Below are positions 1 to 9,142 of a stretch of DNA of 64,000 nt, piece by piece. Both the position numbers and the translations under genes were made by a program. Origin of the DNA: VRUE01 sp963816785 (GTDB lineage Bacteria > Actinomycetota > Thermoleophilia > Solirubrobacterales > 70-9); contig CAWFLL010000004.1 in the NCBI GenBank assembly GCA_963816785.1, positions 1,240,001 to 1,304,000 of the forward strand. The letters are read 5' to 3'. Below the pieces are notes generated by a model. The model saw only the letters and a list, made by a program, of their open reading frames with translations. It had not been told where the DNA came from and made no database searches. Position 1 is the stretch's first letter. The number at the start of each line of letters is the position of its first letter.

Positions 1-147
1 GAACGCCTCATCGGCCTCACGCACGTGGGGCGCGTCCCGGTCGATCTCCGAGTAGACGGCCACCGACCCGATCCCCATCTCCTTCAGGGTCCGCGCCACC
101 CTGATGGATATCTCCCCCCGGTTGGCTATCAACACCTTCTCAAACAC
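1..147 (-). CDS. Biotin carboxylase domain protein, N-terminus only
   Basis: From a GTG at 147 to the window edge the minus strand encodes 49 residues starting VFEKVLIANRGEISIRVAR, the near-invariant opening of biotin carboxylases (alpha chain of acetyl-/propionyl-CoA carboxylase, or pyruvate carboxylase). These enzymes use ATP and bicarbonate to carboxylate biotin. The visible part is the start of the pre-ATP-grasp fold (IANRGEI, then a strand reading VAVYSEIDRDAPHV). The rest lies outside the window, so the carboxylase type cannot be decided. The gene sits 62 bp downstream of the exported repeat protein on the same strand. Family assignment is firm; substrate is unknown. Confidence 0.85.
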   Translation of the reverse strand, partial: MFEKVLIANRGEISIRVARTLKEMGIGSVAVYSEIDRDAPHVREADEAF

Positions 148-209
148 GGCGCGGCAGTCTATTCGCCCCGATACGAAGGGTGGGGCACCCCACTCCTGGC
201 ACCGGGCGG

Positions 210-2141
210 CTAGTTCGCGAGCTGCTTCTTCAGGATCAGCGAGATGCCGCTGGAGGCGCCGTGGTCGCCGCCGTCGGGGGTGAAGGTGACGGTGACCCGG
301 ACCCGGGCTTTGCCCTTCTCCTTGAGCTGCTTCAGCGCCTTGCCCTTGGCCGCGATCGGAAGGGTCACCGCTCCGGCGCCCGCCGCCCGCTTGCTCTTCT
401 TCTTCACCTTCTTGCCCGAGGCCGCGACCTGGCCGGGACCGGAGACGTTGATCGTGAGCGCGATCGTCCCCTTCTTGCGGTTCCGCTTCTGTTTGCCGAT
501 CCGGAACTCGTAGGAGGGCGAGATCGCGATCGCCCCGCTCCCCGAGGCCGGCGTTCCCGCGGCATCGACCGCGGTCGCCGTGACCTGGTAGGTGCCCGGC
601 GCAGAATAGGTGTGCGAGACCGAGGTCCCGCCGGCGCTTGATCCGTCGCCGAAGTTGAAGGTGTTCGACGCGATCGGCCAGACGTCGAACGGCGACGCCG
701 AGAACGCGACCGGCACGCCGACCGTCCCCGAGGAAGGGATCGATAGGCCGCGCATCTCGGGTGGGCTGGCGTCGTAGCCCGCCGCCTGGGCGATCTGGTT
801 GGAGCCGTCGGATCGGTTCCAGACCACGGTCGCGTTGCCCGAGCCGTCGATGGCGGCATCCGGGTGGAGGAAGTCGGGGCTGGTGGCGGAGACTTCCTCC
901 GGATCAGAGAAGCCGTCCGCGCCCAAGCGGATCGCTGCCTTGACAACCCGGGTTTCGTCCGAGGTGCTGCCCGGCCAGGCGACGACCGCATCCCCGGCGC
1001 TGTTCATCGCGAGGTCGATGTCGGGAGGGCCGCTCGCTTCGCCTACCGGGGTCACGTCCTCCGGGGACGAGGAGAAGCTGCCGCCCGGGGGGCGGTTGGA
1101 TGCCTGGATGAAGGATTCGTCTTCGTCCGACCGTGTCCAGACGGCTGTCGCCGAGCCGCCCGGGGGTCATCGCTATCAGGGAACCGAAGGCACTCTCACC
1201 GGCTTCGGAGAGGTCGTCGGCGGCCCCGAATCCGCCGCCGTCCGGGCGGACCGATGCCTCGATGATGGAGAAGGTGCCATCCGACTCTGACCCAGACCGC
1301 GACCGCGTTGCCGGCGGCGTCGATCGCGACGTCCGGTTCGAACGAGTCATTGCCGGCGCCCGAGATGACTTCGGGCGAGGAGAAGCCGCCACCGGCTGGG
1401 CGATCCGACGCTTCGATCACTTGATCGGTCCCGTCGTTGTAGCGCCAGACGATGACCGCGTTTCCGTCCGCGTCGATGGCGATCGAAGGTTCAACCGCGC
1501 TCTGGCCTTCGACGATCGGAAGCGAGACCCTGACGGGAGGGGAGAAGCTGCCGCCGGCGGGGCGGACCGATGCCTCGACGAAGGTGGCGTTTACATCCTC
1601 TTCGGAGTCGGGATCCCGCCGCGTCCAGACGACGGCGGTGTCGCCGTCGGCGTTTACTGCGATCTGAATAGCGTTCGGGATCACCGATTTGGGCATCGTC
1701 GCGACGTCCGCCGCTGGCAGGAAGGCGCTCCCGGACGATCGGGTCGCGGCCTGAATCACGTAGTTGCCAGGGGGATTGACAAGTCGCTTCCAGACGGCGA
1801 CCGCCTGCCCGCCTCCGGTTGTCTCCACCTGAGGTTCGGTGACCCCCGCGGCCAATTCCGCAGGCGCGGAAAAGTCATCGCCCGGGTTGCGGGTCGAGGC
1901 CTCGCCGTGAAAGCCGGCGTTGGTGGTGTTGTCCTTCTCCCAGATCGCCGTCGTGCCGCCGCCGTCGTCCATCGCGACGACCGGGTTAGTGGCATCCCTG
2001 CCCGACGCCGAGAGGTTCTGAGGTGGCAGCCAGACCGCCGCCGAGGCCCCGGGAGCCCAGAACACGCAGGACCAGGCAGCCGAGCACCGCCGCCGGCAGG
2101 CCGCGGCCGATTGCTGCACTTCCTGCGCGCTTGGCTCTCAT
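210..2141 (-). CDS. Exported repeat (propeller-like) protein with PKD domain; frame broken
   Basis: Reading across frames gives one exported protein. The ATG at 2141 (MRAKRAG..., preceded by GGGACAGGGA) opens a Sec-type signal. About eight repeats follow, each ending in a strand like GDAVVVW or GNAVIVWR, spaced roughly 55-60 residues apart, which suggests a beta-propeller. A PKD-like domain follows (FNFGDGSSA, then a YSAPGTYQVTATAVD strand), and the C-terminus is Lys-rich. The frame changes near 2060, 1287 and 1160; the last lies at a run of five C. Repeat similarity is continuous across all breaks and there are no internal stops in the composite frame, so indel errors are likelier than decay. 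Function unknown; probably cell-surface or secreted. Confidence 0.7.
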
Positions 2142-2255
2142 TCCCTGTCCCAGCCCACCATCACCCGTCAAGACACATCGCGACGCGGAATGACTCGGTG
2201 ACCCTACTCCTCATACGTCGGTGGATCGGCCAACGGTTCATCTAGGGTCTCGCGA

Positions 2256-3071
2256 ATGTTGATCGAGCTGCAGGCCCACTCAACCGTCTCCGACGGCCAG
2301 CTCGAGCCGGCCGGGGTGGTCGAGCGGGCCGCCGAGGCCGGCGTGACGACGCTCGCCCTCACCGACCACGACGCGATCGCCGGAGTGGGCGAGGCGATCA
2401 GGGCCGCCGAGCGGCATGCGATCGAGCTCGTCCCGGCGATCGAGATGTCGTGCGTCCACGAGTTCGCCGAAGACCTCCACATCTGCGGCTACTGGGTCGA
2501 CCTCGGTGCGATCGCCCCGGCCTGCGAGAGGGCCCAGCACGAGCGTGTCGCGCGGGCCGGGGAGATCGTCGAGAAGCTGCGCGGAGAGGGCTTCGACCTG
2601 CACCTCGAGGACGCGGTGCGGGAGGCGGACGACGCGCTCTCGATCGGCCGTCCCCACATCGCCCGGGCGGCCGGTGCGACGGGCGACCTCGGCCCCTTCT
2701 TCGAGGAGTACCTGGCGCCGGGGGCGAAGGCATTCGTGCCTCGCCGCTGGCCGACCGCGGAGCAGGCGGTGGAGCTGATCCACGATGCGGGCGGGGCCGC
2801 CGTCATCGCCCACCCCTACTGGGACATCTCCGCGCCGAATGAGGTCGACGGGCTGATCCGCGCCCTCGATGTCGACGGCGTCGAGACCTACTACCCCACC
2901 CACGGCGAGGAGCAGACCGCCCACCTGCTGGAGCTATGCCGGGAGCTGGACCTGATCCCGACGGCCTCCTCCGACTACCACGGGCCGACCCACAAGACCT
3001 TCTCCCGCTTCGGCGCATACGACACCTACGGCCTCGGCGAGCCGCAGGTCCCCGAGCGGCCGCGGCGGTAG
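2256..3071 (+). CDS. PHP-domain phosphoesterase
   Basis: This 271-residue protein has the PHP metal-dependent phosphoesterase layout: an opening ELQAHST motif (residues 4-10), TDHD at about 36-39, an acidic AIEMS strand near 62, DLHICGY, IAHPYW near 188 and a terminal SSDYHG. Relatives include YciV/RNase AM-type nucleotide phosphatases, which hydrolyse phosphoesters on nucleotides or RNA ends. The first histidine of the usual HxH metal pair is Gln here (codon CAG), while the other expected ligands are present. The ATG at 2256 lies close to a possible promoter with only a weak Shine-Dalgarno. The gene converges on the PD40 gene, with just 4 bp between stop codons. Confidence 0.8.
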   Translation: MLIELQAHSTVSDGQLEPAGVVERAAEAGVTTLALTDHDAIAGVGEAIRAAERHAIELVPAIEMSCVHEFAEDLHICGYWVDLGAIAPACERAQHERVARAGEIVEKLRGEGFDLHLEDAVREADDALSIGRPHIARAAGATGDLGPFFEEYLAPGAKAFVPRRWPTAEQAVELIHDAGGAAVIAHPYWDISAPNEVDGLIRALDVDGVETYYPTHGEEQTAHLLELCRELDLIPTASSDYHGPTHKTFSRFGAYDTYGLGEPQVPERPRR

Positions 3072-3075
3072 CGCG

Positions 3076-4851
3076 CTATCGGCCGCCCGGGCCACGCATT
3101 GTGAGCCGGACGCGGCGCACCGTCAGCTGCGAGTTGCCCAGCCGATCGATGCCGCGGACTCGGGCCAGGACCCTCATCGACCGTGGCGGAGAGAGCGATC
3201 GGGGCAGGCGCACTCTGACGTGCCCATGCCGGCCCGCGGCAATGCTGAAGGCGGAGCGCCCGAGCCCTGATCGTCCTCTCCGCAGGCTCATCGTGCCATG
3301 GCACGGCCCGCTGGTCTCGGCCTTCGGGCAGCCGACTCGAACCTCGGCCGCCCCCGACCCCAGCAACAGGCCGCGCGCAGAAACCCGCATCTGCGGTGAG
3401 ATCGCCTCACTCGAGGCCAGCACCGTCCGCTTCGGGCCGATCTGGCGGAGGTAGAGGTCCCTGTCCCGATCAAGGTCCGACCGTGTCAGTCGCGCCTTGG
3501 TCGCGAAGACCACCGTCTCCCCGTCCTCGGAAATACCCCACAGTTCGGCGCTGGCGGCGGAACTTCCCTGCAACGGTCCGGTCGAGGCCAGCTCCGTCAC
3601 CCCGTTGACGCTCACGTAGACGTCCATCGATCGGTCCTTGTCCGCCGCGACGAGCGGCTGGCGGGTCTCGAAGGCGACGCTGCGCGCGTCGGCCGAGACG
3701 TCCGTGACCCAGTCCGGCATGACCTTCGACTGCTCGTCGACGTTCGGGTCGGTCGGCCCGGTGCTGAGGAGCATCATCTCGCCGCCGGCGTCGGCCCGAT
3801 AGAGGTCGTTGGATGAGTCGGTGTCGGCCGGGCTCAGCCGGGAACGGGTTTCGAAGATCGCGATCGTGCCGTCAGCCGACAGTGCGATCGCCCTGTCGCC
3901 GTAGAAGCTGCAACCCGTGCCCCCGTCGGTTCCGCGAGAGACGAGCCGGAATGTCCCGTCGCGCTCGCGTAGGTAGATGTCATAGCCCGAGTCGGTGTCC
4001 TCGGCGGAGATCTGCGTGCTGGTGGTGAACAGGACGACGACGCCGTCGGCGGAGGAGTCGGCGAATTTCGGACGGTCGACGCAGTTGTCCACCGGCGGTT
4101 CCGGATAGGTCGTGAGGATCGAGAGCGCGCTCCCGACCCGCTGGTAGATGTCATCGTCGGATTCGTCCTCGGCCACGAGATCTCGCTCCGTGGAGAAGAA
4201 CAGGTGGCTGCCGTCGCCGGAGACCCCACCGAAGGAGTCACCGTGGCAGAGATGCGGCGGCAGGGGCTCCTGCGGCTCGGGGCCGTACACCACCGGCGTC
4301 GTGGTCCCGTTGGCCCGTTCGTAGATGTAGCTGCAAGAGCTCGGGTAGTCCCCGACCATCGGAAGGAAGGAGTCGAAGAAGACCCGCCCGCCATCGGCGG
4401 AGGCGCCGGCGAAGGAGACCATCGAGTTGCCCGCCCGCTGAGCGTCGAGCGGCCCGGTCGAGACCAGTGCCGGGATCCCACCGACGATGTCGTAGAGGTC
4501 CCAGAGGCCGCCGTCGACGTCGTCGGACGTGAGGCTGTAGTTGGTCTCGACGAAGACGTGCCTCGCGTCGAGGGACGCCCCCTGGAGGCCGATCGGCGCC
4601 GGCCGCTGCGCGCCCTTCGGGATCGAGACCAGCGGGCGCAGCCGGCCCTTGGACCACTCGTAGACCTGCGGGCCGCCGGCCGCCGGGGTCAGCTCCTCGG
4701 TGAATGGAAAGACCACCCGCGAGCCGTCGGCGGCGATCCCGGCGCAGAATTCGACCGGGCACTCGGGCGTCCGCGCGTGCCCCGCCCAGGCGGCGGCGGG
4801 AAACGCCATCGCCGCCGCGAGAGCCAGGGCGGCGGCGAGTGTCCGACTCAA
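3076..4851 (-). CDS. Exported PD40/TolB-like beta-propeller protein
   Basis: A 591-residue protein starting with a clear Sec signal (MSRTLAAALALAAAMAFPAAAWA). Repeated blades follow, of the type ASADGGRVFFDS, VSGDGSHLFFST, SSADGVVVLFTT and LSADGTIAIFET, each with a downstream D-x-D-x-x-x-D-[IL]-Y element. This is the WD40-like PD40 pattern. The last 90 residues are rich in Arg and beta-prone. The start codon is a TTG overlapping the cysC stop as TTGA, implying translational coupling to the sulfur cluster. No catalytic motif is visible. Related proteins are common exported proteins in Solirubrobacterales; the role is unknown. Confidence 0.8.
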   Translation of the reverse strand: MSRTLAAALALAAAMAFPAAAWAGHARTPECPVEFCAGIAADGSRVVFPFTEELTPAAGGPQVYEWSKGRLRPLVSIPKGAQRPAPIGLQGASLDARHVFVETNYSLTSDDVDGGLWDLYDIVGGIPALVSTGPLDAQRAGNSMVSFAGASADGGRVFFDSFLPMVGDYPSSCSYIYERANGTTTPVVYGPEPQEPLPPHLCHGDSFGGVSGDGSHLFFSTERDLVAEDESDDDIYQRVGSALSILTTYPEPPVDNCVDRPKFADSSADGVVVLFTTSTQISAEDTDSGYDIYLRERDGTFRLVSRGTDGGTGCSFYGDRAIALSADGTIAIFETRSRLSPADTDSSNDLYRADAGGEMMLLSTGPTDPNVDEQSKVMPDWVTDVSADARSVAFETRQPLVAADKDRSMDVYVSVNGVTELASTGPLQGSSAASAELWGISEDGETVVFATKARLTRSDLDRDRDLYLRQIGPKRTVLASSEAISPQMRVSARGLLLGSGAAEVRVGCPKAETSGPCHGTMSLRRGRSGLGRSAFSIAAGRHGHVRVRLPRSLSPPRSMRVLARVRGIDRLGNSQLTVRRVRLTMRGPGGR

Positions 4852-5402
4852 GCGACGGCTGCCGCGGCGGGGATCAGATCCCGCTGCTCGAGGTACGCGA
4901 TCAGCTTCTCCACCGACTCCTCGGGGCTTTCGTTCTCGGTGTCGCAGACGACCTCGGGGTTCTCCGGCGCCTCGTATGGGTCGGAGACTCCTGTGAATTC
5001 CTTGATCTCGCCCGCGAAGGCTTTCGCGTAGAGGCCCTTGACGTCGCGTTCGGCGCAGATATCGACCGAGGCCTTGACGAAGACCTCGATGAATCGCTCG
5101 CCCATCAGCTCGCGCGCCTCGGCGCGGATCTCCGCATAGGGAGAGATCGCGGCCGTGATCACCGGCACGCCGTTGCGGCTGACCAGGTCGGCGACGAAGG
5201 CGATCCGACGGATGTTGGTGTCGCGGTCCTCTTTCGAGAAGCCGAGCCCCTTCGAGAGGTTTTCGCGCACGATGTCCCCGTCGAGGATCTCCAGCTTCGA
5301 GCCCCGCTCGCGCAGGTGCCCCTCGAGAAGCCTCGAGATCGTCGTCTTCCCGGCCCCGGAGAGCCCGGTGAACCAGAGGGTGAAGCCCTTCTCAGCAGCC
5401 AT
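4848..5402 (-). CDS. cysC: Adenylylsulfate (APS) kinase
   Basis: A 184-residue APS kinase that phosphorylates adenylylsulfate to PAPS. The P-loop GLSGAGKTT is at residues 13-21. LDGDIVRENLSKGLGFSKEDR follows the family pattern DGDxxRxxLxxxLGFSxxDR, with downstream RRI and the ISPY motif. It has the usual length for a free-standing CysC, with no fused ATP sulfurylase domain. It lies 7 bp downstream of sat in the same orientation and overlaps the following PD40 gene by four bases. Since the cluster also encodes an APS-type reductase, PAPS made here may serve sulfation rather than reduction (inference). Confidence 0.93.
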   Translation of the reverse strand: MAAEKGFTLWFTGLSGAGKTTISRLLEGHLRERGSKLEILDGDIVRENLSKGLGFSKEDRDTNIRRIAFVADLVSRNGVPVITAAISPYAEIRAEARELMGERFIEVFVKASVDICAERDVKGLYAKAFAGEIKEFTGVSDPYEAPENPEVVCDTENESPEESVEKLIAYLEQRDLIPAAAAVA

Positions 5403-5409
5403 CTGTGTC

Positions 5410-6486
5410 TCAGTCCTCCTTGTAAGCGTCGATCAGGATGTCGGCGACCTCGTCGCGCGAGAACTCGTGCGGCGGCCTTTCGCCGTTGCCGAGCATCTCG
5501 CGCACCTTCGTCCCGGAGAGGAACAGGTGCGCCTCGGCGTCGTGCGGGCAGGTCTTGCCGGAGGCGAGCCCCTCGCACTCGTTGCACCAGAAGGTGTGCT
5601 CGAACATCAGCGGCTCGATCCCGAGCTCGTCGATGTCGATCTCGTCGAAGATCTTCTGCGCGTCGTAGGTGCCGTAGTAGTCGCCGGCGCCGGCATGGTC
5701 GCGGCCGACGATGAAATGGGTCGCGCCGTAGTTGCGGCGGACGATCGCGTGCAGGACCGCCTCGCGCGGGCCGGCGTAGTGCATCTTCGCCGGCTTCACC
5801 CCGAGCACGACCCGGTCCTGTGGGTAGTACTTATCCATCAGCACCTCGTAGCAGCGCATCCGCACGTCGGCCGGGATGTCGCCGGCCTTGGTCTTGCCGA
5901 TCAGGGGGTGGATGAAGAGCCCGTCGCAGGTCTCCAGCGCGGCCTTGGTCAGGTACTCGTGGGCGCGGTGGATCGGGTTGCGGGTCTGGAAGGCGACGAT
6001 CCTCTTCCAGCCGCGCGCCTCGAAGTCGGCCTTGTGCTCCTCCGGCGTCTTGTAGCGCCGCATGAAGGCCTCATCGTGGTCGGGCAGCGCGTCGACCTCG
6101 ATCGGGCCGGCGATCATCCGGTTGCCCTCGGCGTAGATCGCGGCGACGCCCGGGTGCTCCTCGTCGGTCGTCCCGTAGACCTGCTCTGCCTCGCGCCTGA
6201 CGTCGCGCTCCCAGATCTCCTCGACCGTGATCCTGCCGAGCGGCTTGCCTTCGTCGCTCGCCAGCTCGACCACGTCACCAACCTCGCACTCCAGCTGGGT
6301 GGCGAGGGTGATCGGGATCGGCCAGTAGTCGCCGTCGACGGTCCGCATCTCGGCGCAGACGCGCTCCCAGTCGGCGGAGCCCTGGAAGCCGGTCAGCGGC
6401 GCGAAGCCGCCGTTGCCGATCATCTCGAAGTCGGCGGTGTGCCGCTCGTCAAGTGTCAGGGAAAGCTCGGTCATCGTCTCGCTCAT
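5410..6486 (-). CDS. sat: Sulfate adenylyltransferase (ATP sulfurylase)
   Basis: A 358-residue Sat-type (homomeric, not CysD/CysN) ATP sulfurylase that converts sulfate and ATP to APS and pyrophosphate, the first step of sulfate assimilation. The HxxH-containing motif QTRNPIHRAH is at about 167-176 and the GRDHAG loop is near 268. A C-terminal segment with CNECEG...C may bind zinc, as in some Sat proteins. The start at 6486 (MSETMTEL) follows a short gap from cysH that holds a 12-bp imperfect dyad at 6499-6510. Position and spacing place it in one transcription unit with cysH and cysC. Confidence 0.93.
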   Translation of the reverse strand: MSETMTELSLTLDERHTADFEMIGNGGFAPLTGFQGSADWERVCAEMRTVDGDYWPIPITLATQLECEVGDVVELASDEGKPLGRITVEEIWERDVRREAEQVYGTTDEEHPGVAAIYAEGNRMIAGPIEVDALPDHDEAFMRRYKTPEEHKADFEARGWKRIVAFQTRNPIHRAHEYLTKAALETCDGLFIHPLIGKTKAGDIPADVRMRCYEVLMDKYYPQDRVVLGVKPAKMHYAGPREAVLHAIVRRNYGATHFIVGRDHAGAGDYYGTYDAQKIFDEIDIDELGIEPLMFEHTFWCNECEGLASGKTCPHDAEAHLFLSGTKVREMLGNGERPPHEFSRDEVADILIDAYKED

Positions 6487-6498
6487 CGGAAAGTCTCA

Positions 6499-6510
6499 CC
6501 TATCGGTAGG
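6499..6510. promoter_or_regulatory. Imperfect dyad upstream of sat, possible operator
   Basis: CCTATCGGTAGG is a 12-bp near-palindrome (10 of 12 positions symmetric) 12 bp upstream of the sat ATG, inside the 63-bp cysH-sat gap. Its position would suit a repressor or an mRNA structure, but no matching regulator is identified and the motif is short. Confidence 0.25.
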
Positions 6511-6549
6511 GGGAACTCGGTCTCTTACTGAAGGGGCGCCGGAACGCCG

Positions 6550-7248
6550 CTAGTTGATCCCGCACTCAGTCTTCGCGAGACCGGCCCAGCGACCATCGCG
6601 GGGCGAGCCGCCCGGCCCGACCGGCTTGGTGCAGTGGGTGCAGCCGATCGACGGGTAGCCGTGGTCGTGGAGTGGGTTGTACGGGAGGTCGTGCTCACGG
6701 ATGTGGTTCCAGACGTCGCTCTCTGTCCAGTCCGCGAGAGGGTTCAGCTTCCACAGCCCAAACCGCTTGTCCAAGGCGAACTTGGGCGTGTGGGCGCGTC
6801 TGGCTGAATCCTCGCGGCGGACGCCGGCGAGCCAGCAGTCTACGGAAGACAGCGCGCGGCGCATCGGCTCGACCTTGCGCAGGCCGCAGCAGGCGTCGGA
6901 ATCGCGATTCCACAACTCGTCGCCGTACTTCTCGGCCTGCTCCTCCAGGCTGATGTTGTGGAAGCGGTCGAACTCGATCCCGAGGCGCTCGGCGAGCCGG
7001 TCCCGCGTCTCGTAGGTCTCCTCGAAGAGAACGTCGGTGTCGAGGTAGAAGAAGCGCGCGTCGGGGTTGACCTGGGTCGCCAGGTGAGCCGTCACCGAGC
7101 TCGTCTTCTGGAACGAGCAGGCGATGTAGTGGCTCTCCCCGAAGGTGTCGAACATCCACTCGATCGCCTCGGTGGCGGTGTGACCCTCGAGCTCGGCGGC
7201 GACCGCCTCGGCGTCGATGTCGGGGGTTACCGCTACGGGGTTCACCAC
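6550..7248 (-). CDS. cysH: Adenylylsulfate (APS) reductase, [4Fe-4S] type
   Basis: A 232-residue thioredoxin-dependent reductase of the CysH family that reduces activated sulfate to sulfite. Two pairs of cysteines mark the iron-sulfur (APS-using) class: CC at 120-121 and C203/C206 in GCTHC. The catalytic cysteine lies in the terminal ECGIN. I chose the GTG at 7248 (or the adjacent GTG at 7245) because GAGG stands just upstream. Starting farther upstream would translate the intercistronic repeat at 7249-7312 and overlap the sulfite reductase gene. It sits between the sulfite reductase and sat genes and completes sulfate to sulfide conversion with them. Confidence 0.92.
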   Translation of the reverse strand: MVNPVAVTPDIDAEAVAAELEGHTATEAIEWMFDTFGESHYIACSFQKTSSVTAHLATQVNPDARFFYLDTDVLFEETYETRDRLAERLGIEFDRFHNISLEEQAEKYGDELWNRDSDACCGLRKVEPMRRALSSVDCWLAGVRREDSARRAHTPKFALDKRFGLWKLNPLADWTESDVWNHIREHDLPYNPLHDHGYPSIGCTHCTKPVGPGGSPRDGRWAGLAKTECGIN

Positions 7249-7312
7249 GACTGCCTCGCGCTTCGCTCCCTCGCGGGAATCAGATTTCGACGCTCGGTCG
7301 CTGCCGCGCTCA
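7249..7312 (-). repeat. Intercistronic repeat, copy A
   Basis: This roughly 62-bp element begins at the TGA stop of the sulfite reductase gene and ends at the GTG of cysH. It matches copies at 9604-9660 and 23660-23718 along the pattern GAGCGCGG..GCGA..GCGTCG...TCTG.TTC...GCGAAGCGCGAGG, and is the most diverged of the three. Like the other copies it points along the direction of transcription. It supplies a GAGG next to the downstream start codon. Confidence 0.7.
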
Positions 7313-9142
7313 TATCGCGCACTCGCCCTCCCCGCGCTCGACCTTGTATGGGCTGGCACGGTTCCAGTCGATGAATTGCTGCATCGTCTCGAGGCTGAAG
7401 TCGGCCGGCAGGGTCAGATCCTTGACCTCCGCTTCGAAGCGCTCGGCGCCGATCCGCTCGACGAAGGCGTTGAACTCCTCGCCATCGGCCCGCTCGGCCT
7501 CATACAGCCTGATCCAGCGCTCGACGGCCTCGGGGACGCGTTTGGCCGGCAGGCGCGACTTCAGCCTGGTGCCGAAGATCACCTCGCCGCCCTCGTAGTT
7601 GCCACCGATGTGCGGGATGTAGGCGGGCATCTGCCGGTCGCCGACCTTCAACGAGGCTCCGTAGAAGCCGATGTTGGCGATGTGGTGCTGACTGCACCCG
7701 TTCGGGCAGCCGCTCATCTTGATCTGGATCCGCTTCGTCAGCGAGTCTGAGATCTCCATCTCCTCGACCCGCTCCTTGATCGCCCGGTTGAGGCCCATCG
7801 AGCTGGTGATCCCGAGTTTGCAGCTGTCGGTTCCGGGGCAGCTGACCACGTCGGTGACCGTCCGCGGCCCGATCTCGGCCAGGCCCAGGGCCTCGAGCCC
7901 CTGCCAGACGTCGTAGAGCGACTCGTCGCGCACCCAGCGCAGGACCAGGTTCTGCTGCACGGTGCTGCGCGCGTAGCCGCCGGTGTGCTCGCGCATGATC
8001 GCGGCCAGGCCCCGAAACTGCTCGGGCGTCAGGTCGCCCCGGTCGATCTTCACCTCGACCGCCGAGAAGCCCTCCTGTCGCTGGGCCTGCACGTTGCCCT
8101 CGGCGAAGCGCTCGAACTCGGTGCGGTCACCGTTGGGGGACGCGGATGCCGCCGGGCGCTCGGGAGCGTGCTCCTCCTCGTCGTAGTCGAAGCGGAGCCG
8201 GTCGACGTCGAAGTCACGATCCTCCACCCACTCGCCGGCCAGCTCCTCCTCGACCTGCTCGCGGAAGGCGTCGATCCCGATCTTGTCGATCAGCACCTTG
8301 ATCCGGGCCCGGGCCCGGTTGACCCGCAGCCACTCCTGGCGGTCGAAGATCCGCAACACGCCCTCGGCGACCTTCAGGTAGTCGCCGTTGTCTGCCTCGA
8401 CGAACTCGTAGAGGGTCGGCGCGACCCTGGCCATGATCGAGGTGCCGCCGCCGACCCTGACCTCGAAGCCCCGGACGCCGTCGCGCTCGCGGCTGAGGAA
8501 GGCGATGTCGTGGATGCCGGTGATCGCCCGGTCCTCGTCGGAGCCGGTGAAGGCGGTCTTGATCTTGCGCGGCATCAGCTGGGTGGTCGGGTGGCGGACG
8601 AAGTAGCGGACGTAGGCGCCGGCGTAGGGGGTCGGGTCGAAGACCTCGTCGGGAGCGATGCCGGCCCAGGGGTCGCCGGTGACGTTCCGCACCGTGTTGC
8701 CGCAGCCCTCGCGCGAGGAGAGGCCCGTCGCCGAGATCTCGCGGATCAGCGACTCCATGTCGCGCAGCGGGACGTGATGGATCTGGATGTTCTGGCGGGT
8801 CGTGATGTGGCCTTTGTTGAGCGGCGCGTAACGCTCGACGACGTCGCCGAACACCTCCATCTGCTCCGGGGTGACGCCGCCGAAGGGCAGCTTCACCCGG
8901 GCCATCTGCACGTCGGGCTGGCGCTGGCCGTAGACGCCCTGCTTGAGGCGGAAGCCGATGAACTGGTCTTCGGCCAGCTCGCCGGCGAGGAACTTCTCGG
9001 CCTCGTTGTCGAAGTCATCGAACTCGCGCTCGATGATCGGGATCACGTGCCCGGGGACGTTCTCGTACGTCTCGGGGTTCTCGAGGGACCCGGTCCGGCC
9101 CTTGCCATGCTGCTTCTTGTCCTGGTCTACGACTACCTCCAC
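7310..9142 (-). CDS. sir: Ferredoxin-dependent assimilatory sulfite (nitrite/sulfite) reductase
   Basis: A 610-residue siroheme enzyme built of two ferrodoxin-like half domains. An N-terminal substrate/siroheme region carries RQNIQIHHV and the SREGCGNTVRN segment. The C-terminal third carries the cluster ligands SCPGTDSCK and SGCPNGCSQHH (two pairs of Cys), which bind the coupled [4Fe-4S]-siroheme. Context with sat, cysC and cysH argues for sulfite rather than nitrite as substrate, using six electrons from ferredoxin to give sulfide. The start at 9142 is preceded by GTGGAGG. An AT-richer stretch at 9143-9185 may hold its own promoter. Confidence 0.9.
   Translation of the reverse strand: MEVVVDQDKKQHGKGRTGSLENPETYENVPGHVIPIIEREFDDFDNEAEKFLAGELAEDQFIGFRLKQGVYGQRQPDVQMARVKLPFGGVTPEQMEVFGDVVERYAPLNKGHITTRQNIQIHHVPLRDMESLIREISATGLSSREGCGNTVRNVTGDPWAGIAPDEVFDPTPYAGAYVRYFVRHPTTQLMPRKIKTAFTGSDEDRAITGIHDIAFLSRERDGVRGFEVRVGGGTSIMARVAPTLYEFVEADNGDYLKVAEGVLRIFDRQEWLRVNRARARIKVLIDKIGIDAFREQVEEELAGEWVEDRDFDVDRLRFDYDEEEHAPERPAASASPNGDRTEFERFAEGNVQAQRQEGFSAVEVKIDRGDLTPEQFRGLAAIMREHTGGYARSTVQQNLVLRWVRDESLYDVWQGLEALGLAEIGPRTVTDVVSCPGTDSCKLGITSSMGLNRAIKERVEEMEISDSLTKRIQIKMSGCPNGCSQHHIANIGFYGASLKVGDRQMPAYIPHIGGNYEGGEVIFGTRLKSRLPAKRVPEAVERWIRLYEAERADGEEFNAFVERIGAERFEAEVKDLTLPADFSLETMQQFIDWNRASPYKVERGEGECAI

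Noticed and set aside
148..209. GTGGGGCACCCCAC near-palindrome as a terminator
   Set aside because: The loop would be too short to form and there is no T-run.
1133..2245. Long plus-strand open frame antisense to the exported repeat protein
   Set aside because: Arg/Gly/Asp-rich translation without motifs; it mirrors the real minus-strand gene, as expected in GC-rich DNA.
5155..6531. 458-residue plus-strand frame over sat/cysC
   Set aside because: Antisense shadow of two unmistakable enzymes; no ribosome site or domain.
7249..7359. Upstream start for the APS reductase
   Set aside because: Would translate the intercistronic repeat and overlap the sulfite reductase; the GTG pair at 7245-7248 has a better ribosome site.
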